From NCBI RefSeq assembly GCF_900104845.1, contig NZ_FNSR01000002.1, forward strand, positions 310,001 to 374,000: 64,000 nucleotides of DNA. Reading direction: 5' to 3'. Positions 1 to 8,165 of the stretch are shown in pieces. The position numbers were made by a program, and so were the translations under genes. Below the pieces are notes generated by a model. That model was not told where the DNA came from, did not search any database, and saw only the letters and a program-made list of their open reading frames with translations. Within the stretch, counting starts at the first letter, position 1, and each line of letters begins with the position of its first letter. The stretch is from Paraburkholderia caballeronis. GTDB taxonomy: Bacteria; Pseudomonadota; Gammaproteobacteria; Burkholderiales; Burkholderiaceae.

Positions 1-1214
1 TCGAGCGCATCCTCGACGAGTTCGATCCAGTGCCGCACGCCGGTGCGGTTCGCGCCGGCCAGATGCGTCTGGCAGCCGATATTCGCCGTCACGATCAACT
101 CGGGCGTCCCGCTTTCCAGCGCATCGAGCTTGCGTTCGCGCAGCTGCACGGCAAGCTCGGGCTGCGTGATCGAATACGTTCCCGCTGACCCGCAGCACAG
201 GTGGGAATCGGGCACGTCGGTCAGGTCGTAGCCGAGTTTCGTCAGCAGCCCCTCGACTGCGCCGCCCAGCTTCTGCGCATGCTGCAACGTACACGGACAG
301 TGGAACGCGATCCGCCGGCGCGTCGCCGTCTCCAGTGCATCCAGCGGCTCTGCGCCGAGCACTTCGACAAGATCGCGAGCCAGTTCGCTGACCCGCGCCG
401 CCTTATCCGCATAGGCCGGATCGTCCCGCAACAGATGCGCATACTCTTTGACGAACGCGCCGCATCCGCTCGCGGTCTGCACGATCGCCTCCGCGCCGGC
501 CTCGATCGCCGGCCACCACGCGTCGATGTTGCGGCGCGCGCGTTGCAGGCCGTCCTGCTGCGCGTTCAGGTGATACTCGGCCGCGCCGCAGCAGCCGGCC
601 TGCGGCGCGGCGACGACGCTGATACCGAGCCGGTCGAGCACCCGCGCGGCAGCGGCGTTCGTATTCGGCGACAGCGACGGCTGCACGCAGCCTTCCAGCA
701 TCAACATGCGGCGCGCGTGCCGTGCACCCGGACGCGGTTTCGCCGCCACGGGTACGGCCGGAATCTTTTGTCTAATCCGTCGCGGCAGCAACGGACGCGC
801 GATACGGCCAGCCCTGAGCAACGCGTCGAACGCGGCCGGCCGCGGAATGATCCGCCGCAGTCCGGCACGCAGCATCCGCTCGCCGGCGGGCCGGCTCACC
901 CGCCGCTCGATTTCCGCGCGGCCGATATCGAGCAGCGAGTGATACGTGACGCCGGACGGACAGGTGGTCTCGCAGTTCCGGCACGTCAGGCAGCGATCGA
1001 GATGCAGCTGCGTCTTTTGCGTGACCTCCTCGCCCTCCAGCAGTTGCTTGATCAGGTAGATCCGGCCGCGCGGTCCATCGAGTTCGTTGCCGAGCAACTG
1101 ATAGGTCGGACAGGTTGCATTGCAGAAGCCGCAATGCACGCAACTGCGCAGGATCGATTCCGCTTCGTCGGCGCGCGACAAGGTCTGCGCTTCGGCGCTG
1201 AGACGGGTTTGCAT
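1..1214 (-). CDS. glcF: Glycolate oxidase iron-sulfur subunit GlcF (3' end cut by window)
   Basis: Electron-transfer subunit of the membrane-associated glycolate oxidase GlcDEF, which oxidises glycolate to glyoxylate. Reading leftward from an ATG at 1214, about 404 codons are visible, close to the usual ~407, so only the last few residues are missing. The N-terminus has two ferredoxin-type cluster motifs: CVHCGFCNATCP (Cys25, 28, 31, 35) and, about 50 residues later, CLTCRNCETTCPSG. The C-terminal half has two CCG motifs (GCCGAAEYH and CCGSAGTYS) typical of heterodisulfide-reductase-like GlcF proteins. It is the last gene of glcD-glcE-glcF, 32 bp after glcE. The identification is firm; only the C-terminus is unseen. 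Confidence 0.95.
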   Translation of the reverse strand, partial: MQTRLSAEAQTLSRADEAESILRSCVHCGFCNATCPTYQLLGNELDGPRGRIYLIKQLLEGEEVTQKTQLHLDRCLTCRNCETTCPSGVTYHSLLDIGRAEIERRVSRPAGERMLRAGLRRIIPRPAAFDALLRAGRIARPLLPRRIRQKIPAVPVAAKPRPGARHARRMLMLEGCVQPSLSPNTNAAAARVLDRLGISVVAAPQAGCCGAAEYHLNAQQDGLQRARRNIDAWWPAIEAGAEAIVQTASGCGAFVKEYAHLLRDDPAYADKAARVSELARDLVEVLGAEPLDALETATRRRIAFHCPCTLQHAQKLGGAVEGLLTKLGYDLTDVPDSHLCCGSAGTYSITQPELAVQLRERKLDALESGTPELIVTANIGCQTHLAGANRTGVRHWIELVEDAL

Positions 1215-1246
1215 GGTCGCTTCCTCGGCTTCCGGTCGATGATGGG

Positions 1247-2347
1247 TCAGCAGTTGCCGTAGAGCCGGCCGGGATTGAAGATGCCGTGCGGATCGAGCCG
1301 GCGCTTCAGTTCGCCATGCAGCCGCGCAAGCGGCGCCGCCAGCGGCATGAACGGACCGTCGCCGGCCGCTTCGTCTTCGTTGGCGGGCGACACGGGTTTC
1401 GTGTAGCAGGTCGCGTGGCCGCCGGCCGCCGCGGCGATCGCGCGTATCGCCGCGGCCGGCGCATCGCTCTTCAGCCAGCGCTGCGCGCCGCCCCAGTCGA
1501 GCAGCACGTCGCCCGGCAGCGGCATCAGCGGCGTCGCGTTGGGCAACGACAGGCGCCACAACGGACGCGGATCGTCGAAGAACGGCAGACGCCGTTCGCG
1601 CAGCCCGGTCCAGAACGGCATGGGGACGTGCATGCCGCCGATGCGGTCGCGCGCGGAGGACACCGCCCCTTCCCCGCCTTCGAGCCGCACGTGCAGCAGG
1701 CCGTCGACGTAACACGCGCCCGTCACCGGCAGCGCGGCGCGACGCCAGCCCGACAGTTCCGCGAGCGCCTCGGCGGCCGTCATGTCGAGCGCGGCACAGT
1801 GGGTCGCGCGCGGCTTCGGCAGCACCTTCATCGACACCTCGGTGATCAGCGCAAGACAGCCGAAACTGCCGGCCGTGAGCCGCGACATGTCGTAACCGGC
1901 GACGTTCTTCATCACTTCGCCGCCGAAACGCAGGTGCTTCGCTTCCCCCGTAATCAGCCGGCAGCCGAGCACGAAGTCGCGCACCGCGCCGGCCCACGGC
2001 CGCCGCGGACCGGACAGCCCGCTCGCCACCGCGCCGCCGAGCGTCGCGACACCGTCGAACTCGGGCGGCTCGCAGGGCAGCATCTGCCCCGCTGCATCGA
2101 GCGCGGCGGTCAGTTCGACAAGCGGCGTACCGGCGCGCGCGGTCATCACCAGTTCGCTCGGCTCGTAACGCACGATGCCGCGATGGCTGCGCGTATCGAG
2201 TTCGACCGCATGCGCGGCCTCGGCGCGTGACAGAAAGGCCTTGCTGTTGCCGCCCCGGATCGCGAGCGGCGTGTGCGTCGCGATGGCGTGCGCAACCTCG
2301 TCGAGCAGACGCTGGCTGTCGTCGTATGCAATCGGATCGTGCTGCAT
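1247..2347 (-). CDS. glcE: Glycolate oxidase FAD-binding subunit GlcE
   Basis: 366-residue FAD-linked subunit of glycolate oxidase. The sequence shows the PCMH-type FAD-binding fold: an N-terminal IRGGNSKAF segment, then EPPEFDGVATLGGAVASGLSG and GEVMKNVAGYDMSRL, which are hallmarks of GlcE. The C-terminus HGIFNPGRLYGNC matches the family ending. The reading frame is open far upstream, but the start at 2347 is chosen because the ATG overlaps the glcD stop (TGATG), which indicates translational coupling. It sits between glcD and glcF in one leftward operon and is expected to share GlcC control. Confidence 0.95.
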   Translation of the reverse strand: MQHDPIAYDDSQRLLDEVAHAIATHTPLAIRGGNSKAFLSRAEAAHAVELDTRSHRGIVRYEPSELVMTARAGTPLVELTAALDAAGQMLPCEPPEFDGVATLGGAVASGLSGPRRPWAGAVRDFVLGCRLITGEAKHLRFGGEVMKNVAGYDMSRLTAGSFGCLALITEVSMKVLPKPRATHCAALDMTAAEALAELSGWRRAALPVTGACYVDGLLHVRLEGGEGAVSSARDRIGGMHVPMPFWTGLRERRLPFFDDPRPLWRLSLPNATPLMPLPGDVLLDWGGAQRWLKSDAPAAAIRAIAAAAGGHATCYTKPVSPANEDEAAGDGPFMPLAAPLARLHGELKRRLDPHGIFNPGRLYGNC

Positions 2348-3843
2348 CAGAATCGCTCCAGTTCCGGAAACCGCAGCGCGCCGTGATGCACATGCATCGA
2401 TCCGAACTCCGCGCAGCGATGCAGCGTCGGGATGTTCTTGCCCGGATTCAGCAGACCGAGCGGATCGAACGCGGCCTTCAGCGCATAAAAGAGCCGCAGT
2501 TCGTCGCTGTTGAACTGCGCGCACATCTGGTTGATCTTCTCGCGGCCGACACCGTGCTCGCCGGTGATGCTGCCGCCGACCTTCACGCACAGTTCCAGGA
2601 TCGCGCCGCCGAGCGCCTCGGCCCGCTCCGTTTCGCCCGCGTTCGCATCGAACAGGATCAGCGGGTGCAGATTGCCGTCGCCGGCATGGAACACGTTCGC
2701 CACCCGTAGCCCATATTGCGCGGACAGTTGCTCGATGCCGGCCAGCACGCCGGGCAATTCGCGGCGCGGAATCGTGCCGTCCATGCAATAGTAGTCCGGC
2801 GAAATGCGGCCGACCGCGGGAAACGCATTCTTGCGTCCCGCCCAGAAACGCTGGCGCTCGGCCTCGTCGCGCGCGACGCGGACGTCGGTCGCGCCCGCGT
2901 CGCGCAACAGCGCCTCCACCCGCTCGCAGTCCTCCTGCACGTCGCGCTCGGCGCCGTCGACTTCGCACAGCAGGATCGCGGCCGCCTCCACCGGATAACC
3001 CGCGTGGATGAAGTCCTCGGCGGCGCGGATCGCGAGGTTGTCCATCATCTCCAGGCCGCCGGGAATCACGCCGGCGCCGATGATTCCGGCCACGGCCGAG
3101 CCCGCGCGCTCGACGTCGTCGAACGACGCCAGCAGCACGCGGGCGCTCTGCGGTTTCGTCAGCAGCTTGACCGTGACTTCGACGACGATCCCGAGCATCC
3201 CCTCCGAGCCCGTGAACAGCGCGAGCAGATCGAAGCCCGGTGCGTCGAGCGCATCGGAGCCGAGCGTTACGTGCTCGCCTTCGATCGTGAGAATGTCGAG
3301 CTTGAGAATGTTGTGGACCGTGAGTCCGTATTTGAGGCAGTGCACGCCGCCCGCGTTTTCCGCGACATTGCCGCCGATCGAGCAGGCAATCTGCGACGAC
3401 GGGTCCGGCGCGTAATACAGGCCGTGAACCGATGCGGCATGCGAGATCGCGAGATTGCGCACGCCCGGTTGCACGCGGGCCGTGGCGGCTTCGGGGTCGA
3501 TGTCGAGAATCCGGTTGAAGCGCGCCATCACGAGCAGGATGCCTTTTTCGAGCGGCAGCGCGCCGCCGGACAGCCCCGTTCCCGCGCCGCGCGCCACCAC
3601 CGGGATGCGCGCTTCATGCGCATACCGCAGCAGCTTTGCGACCTGCTCCACGGTCTCCGGCAACGCGACCAGCAGCGGCGTCGTGCGATACGACGCGAGG
3701 CCGTCGCATTCGAACGGGTGCAGGTCCTCGGCTTCGTGAAGGATCGTCAGGTCCGGCACGCGCTGACGCAACCGCGCGACGACCTCGTTCCTGTCGTGTG
3801 CAATGAGCGGGCCGTCCAGCGCCTCGTCGTAGCGATAACTCAT
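2347..3843 (-). CDS. glcD: Glycolate oxidase FAD-linked subunit GlcD
   Basis: 498-residue catalytic flavoprotein subunit of glycolate oxidase (glycolate, possibly D-lactate, to the 2-oxoacid). It has the PCMH FAD-binding domain with PVVARGAGTGLSGGALP and SIGGNVAENAGGVHCLKYG. A C-terminal FAD-oxidase domain contains NVFHAGDGNLHPLILFD and GGSITGEHGVGREK, both strongly conserved in GlcD/D-lactate dehydrogenases. The ATG at 3843 is preferred over an in-frame upstream start because GGGGAG lies 7 bp before it and the protein then begins like other GlcD proteins. It is the first gene of glcDEF, divergent from glcC. Confidence 0.96.
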   Translation of the reverse strand: MSYRYDEALDGPLIAHDRNEVVARLRQRVPDLTILHEAEDLHPFECDGLASYRTTPLLVALPETVEQVAKLLRYAHEARIPVVARGAGTGLSGGALPLEKGILLVMARFNRILDIDPEAATARVQPGVRNLAISHAASVHGLYYAPDPSSQIACSIGGNVAENAGGVHCLKYGLTVHNILKLDILTIEGEHVTLGSDALDAPGFDLLALFTGSEGMLGIVVEVTVKLLTKPQSARVLLASFDDVERAGSAVAGIIGAGVIPGGLEMMDNLAIRAAEDFIHAGYPVEAAAILLCEVDGAERDVQEDCERVEALLRDAGATDVRVARDEAERQRFWAGRKNAFPAVGRISPDYYCMDGTIPRRELPGVLAGIEQLSAQYGLRVANVFHAGDGNLHPLILFDANAGETERAEALGGAILELCVKVGGSITGEHGVGREKINQMCAQFNSDELRLFYALKAAFDPLGLLNPGKNIPTLHRCAEFGSMHVHHGALRFPELERF

Positions 3844-3958
3844 CGAATGTCTCCCCGCTCGTGCTACAGATTCCGGCGAATTGCGCACGCGTGTCCGAAC
3901 CCATGTCCAGATCCGATTGTTGAGGCAAGCAGGCTGCGCTGTCGATAGGCCGGATCAG

Positions 3959-3969
3959 TGGTCTTACCA
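3959..3969. promoter_or_regulatory. GntR/FadR-type operator, TGGTcttACCA (glc site 1)
   Basis: A perfect inverted repeat TGGT-CTT-ACCA lies in the glcD/glcC divergent spacer, 116 bp upstream of the glcD start. TGGTnnnACCA is the established core recognised by FadR-subfamily GntR regulators such as PdhR, LldR and GlcC. GlcC is therefore the expected ligand. Confidence 0.75.
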
Positions 3970-4064
3970 GTTTTTTGCCGCGAGGATGATGTGACTCGCC
4001 CTCGATACCTATAAAACGTGGCAATCTTGGCGGGTTGCGTGACCAGGCCGAATGCTGGCGATAC

Positions 4065-4075
4065 TGGTCGTACCA
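4065..4075. promoter_or_regulatory. GntR/FadR-type operator, TGGTcgtACCA (glc site 2)
   Basis: A second perfect TGGT-CGT-ACCA repeat (CTGGTCGTACCAG with its flanks) ends 15 bp before the glcC start and just upstream of its ribosome-binding site. It is therefore well placed for autoregulation. Its centre lies 106 bp from site 1, close to ten helical turns, which would put both sites on the same face of the DNA. Confidence 0.75.
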
Positions 4076-4090
4076 GCAGGAGAGAGGGCA

Positions 4091-4867
4091 ATGGACACAG
4101 CCGGAACCACGGGAACCGCGCCGGCGCTTCAGGTCGCCGACGTCGTAGCGGAAAGGATCGAACGCCTGATCGTCGACGGCGTGCTGAAAGCGGGCCAGCC
4201 GCTGCCGTCGGAGCGACGGCTCGTCGACAAGCTAGGCGTGTCGCGCACCGCGCTGCGGGAAGGGCTGAAACTGCTGCGGGCGCGCGGCATCATCGAAACG
4301 GCGCACGGACGCGGCTCCTATGTCGCGAGCCTGACGAAGCCGCCCGAGACGTCGCCGTTGATGCATCTGCTCGGCTCGCAGCCGCGTACGCTCTATGACC
4401 TGTTCGAAGTGCGCGGCCTGCTCGAAGCAGAGTCGGCGCGTCTTGCCGCGCTGCGCGGCACGCCGGCGGACTACGTGCTGATCACGCGCCGTTATGAGGA
4501 AATGGTCGCGGCGCACGACGTCGACACCAGCCCGTCCGGGCACGCGCGCCTCGATCATGCGTTTCATCTCGCGATCTGCGAGGCTTCGCACAATCCGGTG
4601 CTCGTTCACACGCTGGGTTCGTTGACCGACCTGCTGCTGAGTTCGGTCTTCGCGTCGGTCAACAATCTCTATCATCGCGAGCCGCACAAACGCACCATCG
4701 ACCGGCAGCATGCGCGGCTCTACAACGCGGTGACGGGCAAGCTGCCGACCCAGGCGCGCAAGGCGGCCGCCGACCATATCGCCGGCGTATGCGCGAGCCT
4801 GCGGGAAATCGAGCAGGAGGAACAGCGCCTCGTACGCTCGACGCTCCGGCTCGAAGGCTGGCGCTGA
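4091..4867 (+). CDS. glcC: GntR/FadR-family regulator of the glc operon, GlcC
   Basis: 258-residue GntR-family regulator. Residues ~15-80 form the winged helix-turn-helix (AGQPLPSERRLVDKLGVSRT, then ALREGLKLLRARG and the wing TAHGRGSYVAS). Residues ~95-230 form an all-helical FCD ligand domain, with LDHAFHLAICEASHNP and a late DHIAG segment carrying the expected metal/ligand-binding Asp and His positions. It is divergent from glcDEF, so glycolate-responsive activation of that operon is the natural role. An in-frame ATG 39 bp upstream exists, but 4091 is chosen for the GGAGAGAGGG directly in front of it. Its 3' end abuts the terminator of the convergent chemoreceptor gene. Confidence 0.88.
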   Translation: MDTAGTTGTAPALQVADVVAERIERLIVDGVLKAGQPLPSERRLVDKLGVSRTALREGLKLLRARGIIETAHGRGSYVASLTKPPETSPLMHLLGSQPRTLYDLFEVRGLLEAESARLAALRGTPADYVLITRRYEEMVAAHDVDTSPSGHARLDHAFHLAICEASHNPVLVHTLGSLTDLLLSSVFASVNNLYHREPHKRTIDRQHARLYNAVTGKLPTQARKAAADHIAGVCASLREIEQEEQRLVRSTLRLEGWR

Positions 4868-4875
4868 AAAACAAA

Positions 4876-4896
4876 CCGCCGGGGGTTGCCCGGCGG
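4876..4896 (-). terminator. Intrinsic terminator of the chemoreceptor gene
   Basis: CCGCCGGG / GGTTG loop / CCCGGCGG forms an 8-bp GC stem. On the minus strand it is followed by TTTGTTTTT, so it fits a Rho-independent terminator 38 bp after the chemoreceptor stop. It also lies just past the convergent glcC stop. Confidence 0.8.
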
Positions 4897-4934
4897 ATCA
4901 AAGGCGCGACCGGGTCGCGACAGCGTGGAAATCG

Positions 4935-6611
4935 TCAGAAGCTGTTCCAGTCGCCGGAGCCCGCGGTTTGCAGCGTCCCGCTGGAACGCGCCGCAGCAGG
5001 CTTCCGTGCTGGCGCGGCAGGCTTCGTGCGCGGCTGCGCCACCGCTGCGCTGCCGGCTTCGTGCGACGCGGCCAGCCTGAACATCGACACCGACGATTTC
5101 AGTTCCTTCGCCTGCGATTCGAGCGCGCCGGCAGCGGCCGCCGCTTCTTCGACGAGCGCGGCATTCTGCTGGACGACTTCGTCCATCTGCGTGATCGCGA
5201 GGTTGACCTGGCCGATCCCCTTGCTCTGTTCCCGCGACGCCGCGGAGATTTCGCCCATGATGTCCGCGACGCGCTGGATTTCCCGGGTGATCTCGTTCAT
5301 CTTCTCGCCGGTTTCGCGTACGGTCGCGGCGCCGGTCTGCACCCGCGACACGGAGTCGTCGATCAGTTCCTTGATTTCCTTCGCCGCGCCCGAGCAACGC
5401 TGGGCCAGCGAGCGCACTTCCGACGCGACCACCGCGAAGCCCCGCCCCTGCTCGCCGGCGCGCGCCGCTTCGACGGCCGCGTTCAATGCGAGGATATTGG
5501 TCTGGAACGCGATGCCCTCGATGAGGCCGACGATGTTGGCGATCTTGTCCGAGCTTGCGTTGATGCCGTCCATCGTTTCGACCACGCGCGACACGGCCAC
5601 GCCGCCCTGCTGCGCCGCCTGCGCGGCATTCGCGGCGAGCTGGTTCGCCTGGCCCGCGTTGTCCGCGTTCTGCGTGACGGCCGACGTCAGCTCCTCCATG
5701 CTGGACGCGGTTTCCTCCAGCGAGGCCGCCTGCTCTTCCGTGCGCTGCGACAGGTTCTGGTTGCCGGCCGCGATCTGGTAGGTGGCGGTCGCAATCGACT
5801 CGGCGGACGTCTTGATCGTGCCGATGGTCTGCGAAAGCTGCTCCTGCATGCGCTTCATCGAATACAGCAGACTGGAGCGGTCGTTCGGCGTCGTGTTCAC
5901 CGTCACGGTCAGATCGTTATTCGCAATCTGATTCGCGATTTCAGCCGCATACGACGGCTCGCCGCCCAGCGAGCGGAAAATGCCGCGATTGAGCGGCACG
6001 ACCACGCCGGCCAGCACCGCCGCCAATACCACCAGCATTTCCAGTCCGCGATAAAGCGACGCGCGGAATGCGGCGTCGAGATCGTCGACGTAGACGCCGG
6101 TATTGAGAATCCAGTCCCACGGCTGATAACTGACGGCGTACGAAATTTTCGGCGCCGCTTCGTGAGCGCCCGGCCGCGGAAACTGGTAGGAGATGAAACC
6201 CTTTCCATCGCGCCGGATGACGGTCACGATGTTCTGGTAGATGTGATCGCCGTTTGGCCCCTGGTAGTCGTTCAGATCCTTGCCGTTCATCTGCGGCGAC
6301 GTCGGGTGCATCAGCATGGTCGGGTGCGAATTGAAGATGGTCACATACCCGCCTCCGCCGTAACGTATGTTCCGGATGCTCTCCATGGCGCGCTTCTGCG
6401 CCTCTTCCACGGGAATCGAACCGGCCGCCGCCTGATCTCCGAAAGTCTTGACGACGCTGAGCGCGGTATCGGCCACATGCTCAAGGTCGGCCTTGCGCTC
6501 CTCGACCCTGATCGCCCTCATTTCGTAAGCATCGTAAATCGATATGCCCGCGAGGCAGATAAGGCTCAAGACAAGCGGCAACCAGAGTTTCTGGATAAAC
6601 GACAGCTTCAT
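4935..6611 (-). CDS. Methyl-accepting chemotaxis protein with periplasmic Cache sensor
   Basis: 558-residue chemoreceptor. TM1 lies at ~10-28. A periplasmic single-Cache (sCache_2-like) domain at ~33-185 contains YGGGGYVTIFNSHPTMLMHP and WDWILNTGVYVDD. TM2 follows at ~192-212, then HAMP and a long coiled-coil signalling domain with the conserved hairpin EGIAFQTNILALNAAVEAAR and GRGFAVVASEVRSLAQR. Glutamate/glutamine methylation heptads (RTEEQAASLEETASSMEELT) precede it. The C-terminus GDWNSF resembles, but does not match, the CheR/CheB-tethering pentapeptide (NWETF type). AGGAGA precedes the ATG. A FliA promoter lies upstream, tying expression to flagellar assembly. The ligand is unknown; glycolate or another small acid is only a guess from the neighbours. 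Confidence 0.94.
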   Translation of the reverse strand: MKLSFIQKLWLPLVLSLICLAGISIYDAYEMRAIRVEERKADLEHVADTALSVVKTFGDQAAAGSIPVEEAQKRAMESIRNIRYGGGGYVTIFNSHPTMLMHPTSPQMNGKDLNDYQGPNGDHIYQNIVTVIRRDGKGFISYQFPRPGAHEAAPKISYAVSYQPWDWILNTGVYVDDLDAAFRASLYRGLEMLVVLAAVLAGVVVPLNRGIFRSLGGEPSYAAEIANQIANNDLTVTVNTTPNDRSSLLYSMKRMQEQLSQTIGTIKTSAESIATATYQIAAGNQNLSQRTEEQAASLEETASSMEELTSAVTQNADNAGQANQLAANAAQAAQQGGVAVSRVVETMDGINASSDKIANIVGLIEGIAFQTNILALNAAVEAARAGEQGRGFAVVASEVRSLAQRCSGAAKEIKELIDDSVSRVQTGAATVRETGEKMNEITREIQRVADIMGEISAASREQSKGIGQVNLAITQMDEVVQQNAALVEEAAAAAGALESQAKELKSSVSMFRLAASHEAGSAAVAQPRTKPAAPARKPAAARSSGTLQTAGSGDWNSF

Positions 6612-6661
6612 ACATCTCCTTTGTTGTTAATTACTTTGCGATGTGGGACTGAATAAATATG

Positions 6662-6688
6662 TTATCGGCCCGGGTCTTCCGATCTTTA
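6662..6688 (-). promoter_or_regulatory. FliA (sigma-28) flagellar promoter of the chemoreceptor gene
   Basis: On the minus strand the sequence reads TAAAGATC-N11-GCCGATAA. This matches the sigma-28 consensus (TAAAGTTT-N11-GCCGATAA) at 14 of 16 positions with exact spacing. It lies ~50 bp upstream of the chemoreceptor ATG and points toward it. Confidence 0.9.
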
Positions 6689-6747
6689 GAACTACGGCAT
6701 TAATTTCCCGGCCCGATAATCGTCCCGACAACGCAAAGACACCGAAG

Positions 6748-8094
6748 CTAATGCGCGGGGTCCGCATGCGGCGAAGGGCTCACGTGAGTCAGGCCCGAAT
6801 CCGTCTGCCCCATGTCGTCGAGCAGGTTGCCGCGCTCGACAAATGCACGACGCATAGGACTAAGCACGAACTTCGATGCGAGCGCGGTCGCGATGGCGAC
6901 TGCCGCACAGCAAAAGAGCACCGTGGTCCACGTCCCCGAGGTTTCCTTGATGACGCTGCCGAGCGGCACCAGCAGCGCCGCGACGCCCTTCGTCGTATAC
7001 AACGCGCCGGCATTCGCGGTCACGTGTTTATCGCCGAAGGTGTCGCCGGCCAGCGCCGACGAGATCGCGTAGGTCTCGCCCCAGCAGAGAAAGATCAGCG
7101 GTGCGAACAGCACGAAGCCGAGCGGCGTGTGGCCGAACTGCGCTAGTCCCAGCAGCGCCGCGCCTTCGCCGAGGAACACGATGAACATCACGTTCTCGCG
7201 CCCGAAGCGATCCGAAAGGAATCCGCCAAGCGGACGCGTCAGCCCGTTCGCCAGGTTGTCGATCGAAAGCGTCAGCGATAGCAGCGGAATCGTCGCGCCA
7301 AAGAACGCCATCGGCAGCCGCGCGACGCCGAAGTCGCGCGCCATCGGGCCAAGCTGCGCCGTGGCGATCAGGCCGCCGGTGCTGACCGCCACGAAGATCA
7401 CGTACATCACCCAGAACACCGGCGTCCTGAGCGTCTGCACGGTGGTCAGGTCGCGCCGCGCTTCCACGCGGGCGCGCGACGGCTTCCTGACGCGCAGGCC
7501 CGGCCGCGGACGCACCAGGAACAACGACAGAAAGAGAATCGCGCCGCCGAGGATCATCGCGAAGGTCGAAAACGCGCTCTGGTAGCCGTAGACCTTGATC
7601 GCGTTGGCGATGGGGACGACCGTCAACGCGGCGCCCACGCCGAAGCCCGTCGCGGTAAGCCCCGACGCGAACCCGCGCTTTTCGGGGAACCACTTCAGCG
7701 CATTGCCGACGCAGGTTCCGTACACGGACCCCGCGCCCAGCCCCGAGATCACCGCCGCCGTGTAGAGAACGGGCAGCGTATGAGCATGCGCGTTCAGCGT
7801 CCATGCGATGAAGACCAGCACGGCGCCGACCGCCACCACCGGACGCGGGCCGTACCGGTCCACGAACATGCCCGCGAACGGTCCGAGCCAGGTTTCGATG
7901 ATGATGAAAATCGTGAAGGCTGCCTGAATGTCGTGCTCGGGCCAGCCCATCGTGTCGTGCATCGGCCGCACGAAAAGCGTCCAGCCATACTGAAGATTCG
8001 CGATCAGCGCCATGCACAGCACGCCGATCACCAGCTGCAACCACCGGGTTCGGCCATAGGCCGCGGTGGGCTCGTCAAGCTTCGGTTGATACAT
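6748..8094 (-). CDS. MFS transporter, oxalate/formate antiporter (OFA) family
   Basis: 448-residue inner-membrane carrier with about 12 hydrophobic segments. MFS signature loops are visible after TM2 (GMFVDRYGPRPVV) and after TM8 (GGFLSDRFGREN). The GYGWTLF-like segment in TM1 (LQYGWTLFVRPM) and the GLGAGSVYGTCVGNALKWFP motif are typical of OxlT-like proteins. It lies 71 bp downstream of mdcH on the same strand with GGAGG before its ATG. A role in malonate (or a related dicarboxylate) uptake for the decarboxylase is therefore plausible, replacing the MdcLM or MadLM carriers used elsewhere. Substrate assignment rests on context only. Confidence 0.85.
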   Translation of the reverse strand: MYQPKLDEPTAAYGRTRWLQLVIGVLCMALIANLQYGWTLFVRPMHDTMGWPEHDIQAAFTIFIIIETWLGPFAGMFVDRYGPRPVVAVGAVLVFIAWTLNAHAHTLPVLYTAAVISGLGAGSVYGTCVGNALKWFPEKRGFASGLTATGFGVGAALTVVPIANAIKVYGYQSAFSTFAMILGGAILFLSLFLVRPRPGLRVRKPSRARVEARRDLTTVQTLRTPVFWVMYVIFVAVSTGGLIATAQLGPMARDFGVARLPMAFFGATIPLLSLTLSIDNLANGLTRPLGGFLSDRFGRENVMFIVFLGEGAALLGLAQFGHTPLGFVLFAPLIFLCWGETYAISSALAGDTFGDKHVTANAGALYTTKGVAALLVPLGSVIKETSGTWTTVLFCCAAVAIATALASKFVLSPMRRAFVERGNLLDDMGQTDSGLTHVSPSPHADPAH

Positions 8095-8165
8095 GAGTGC
8101 CTCCTCTCATCGTCCGTGCTGCAAGGTAATGACCGCGGTCGCCGGATAGCGCCGCGCGCCGCGCA

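Noticed and set aside
201..1262. Long plus-strand open frame of 353 codons
   Set aside because: It is the antisense shadow of glcF; its product is Arg-rich with no domain, while the minus strand gives a complete GlcF sequence with iron-sulfur motifs.
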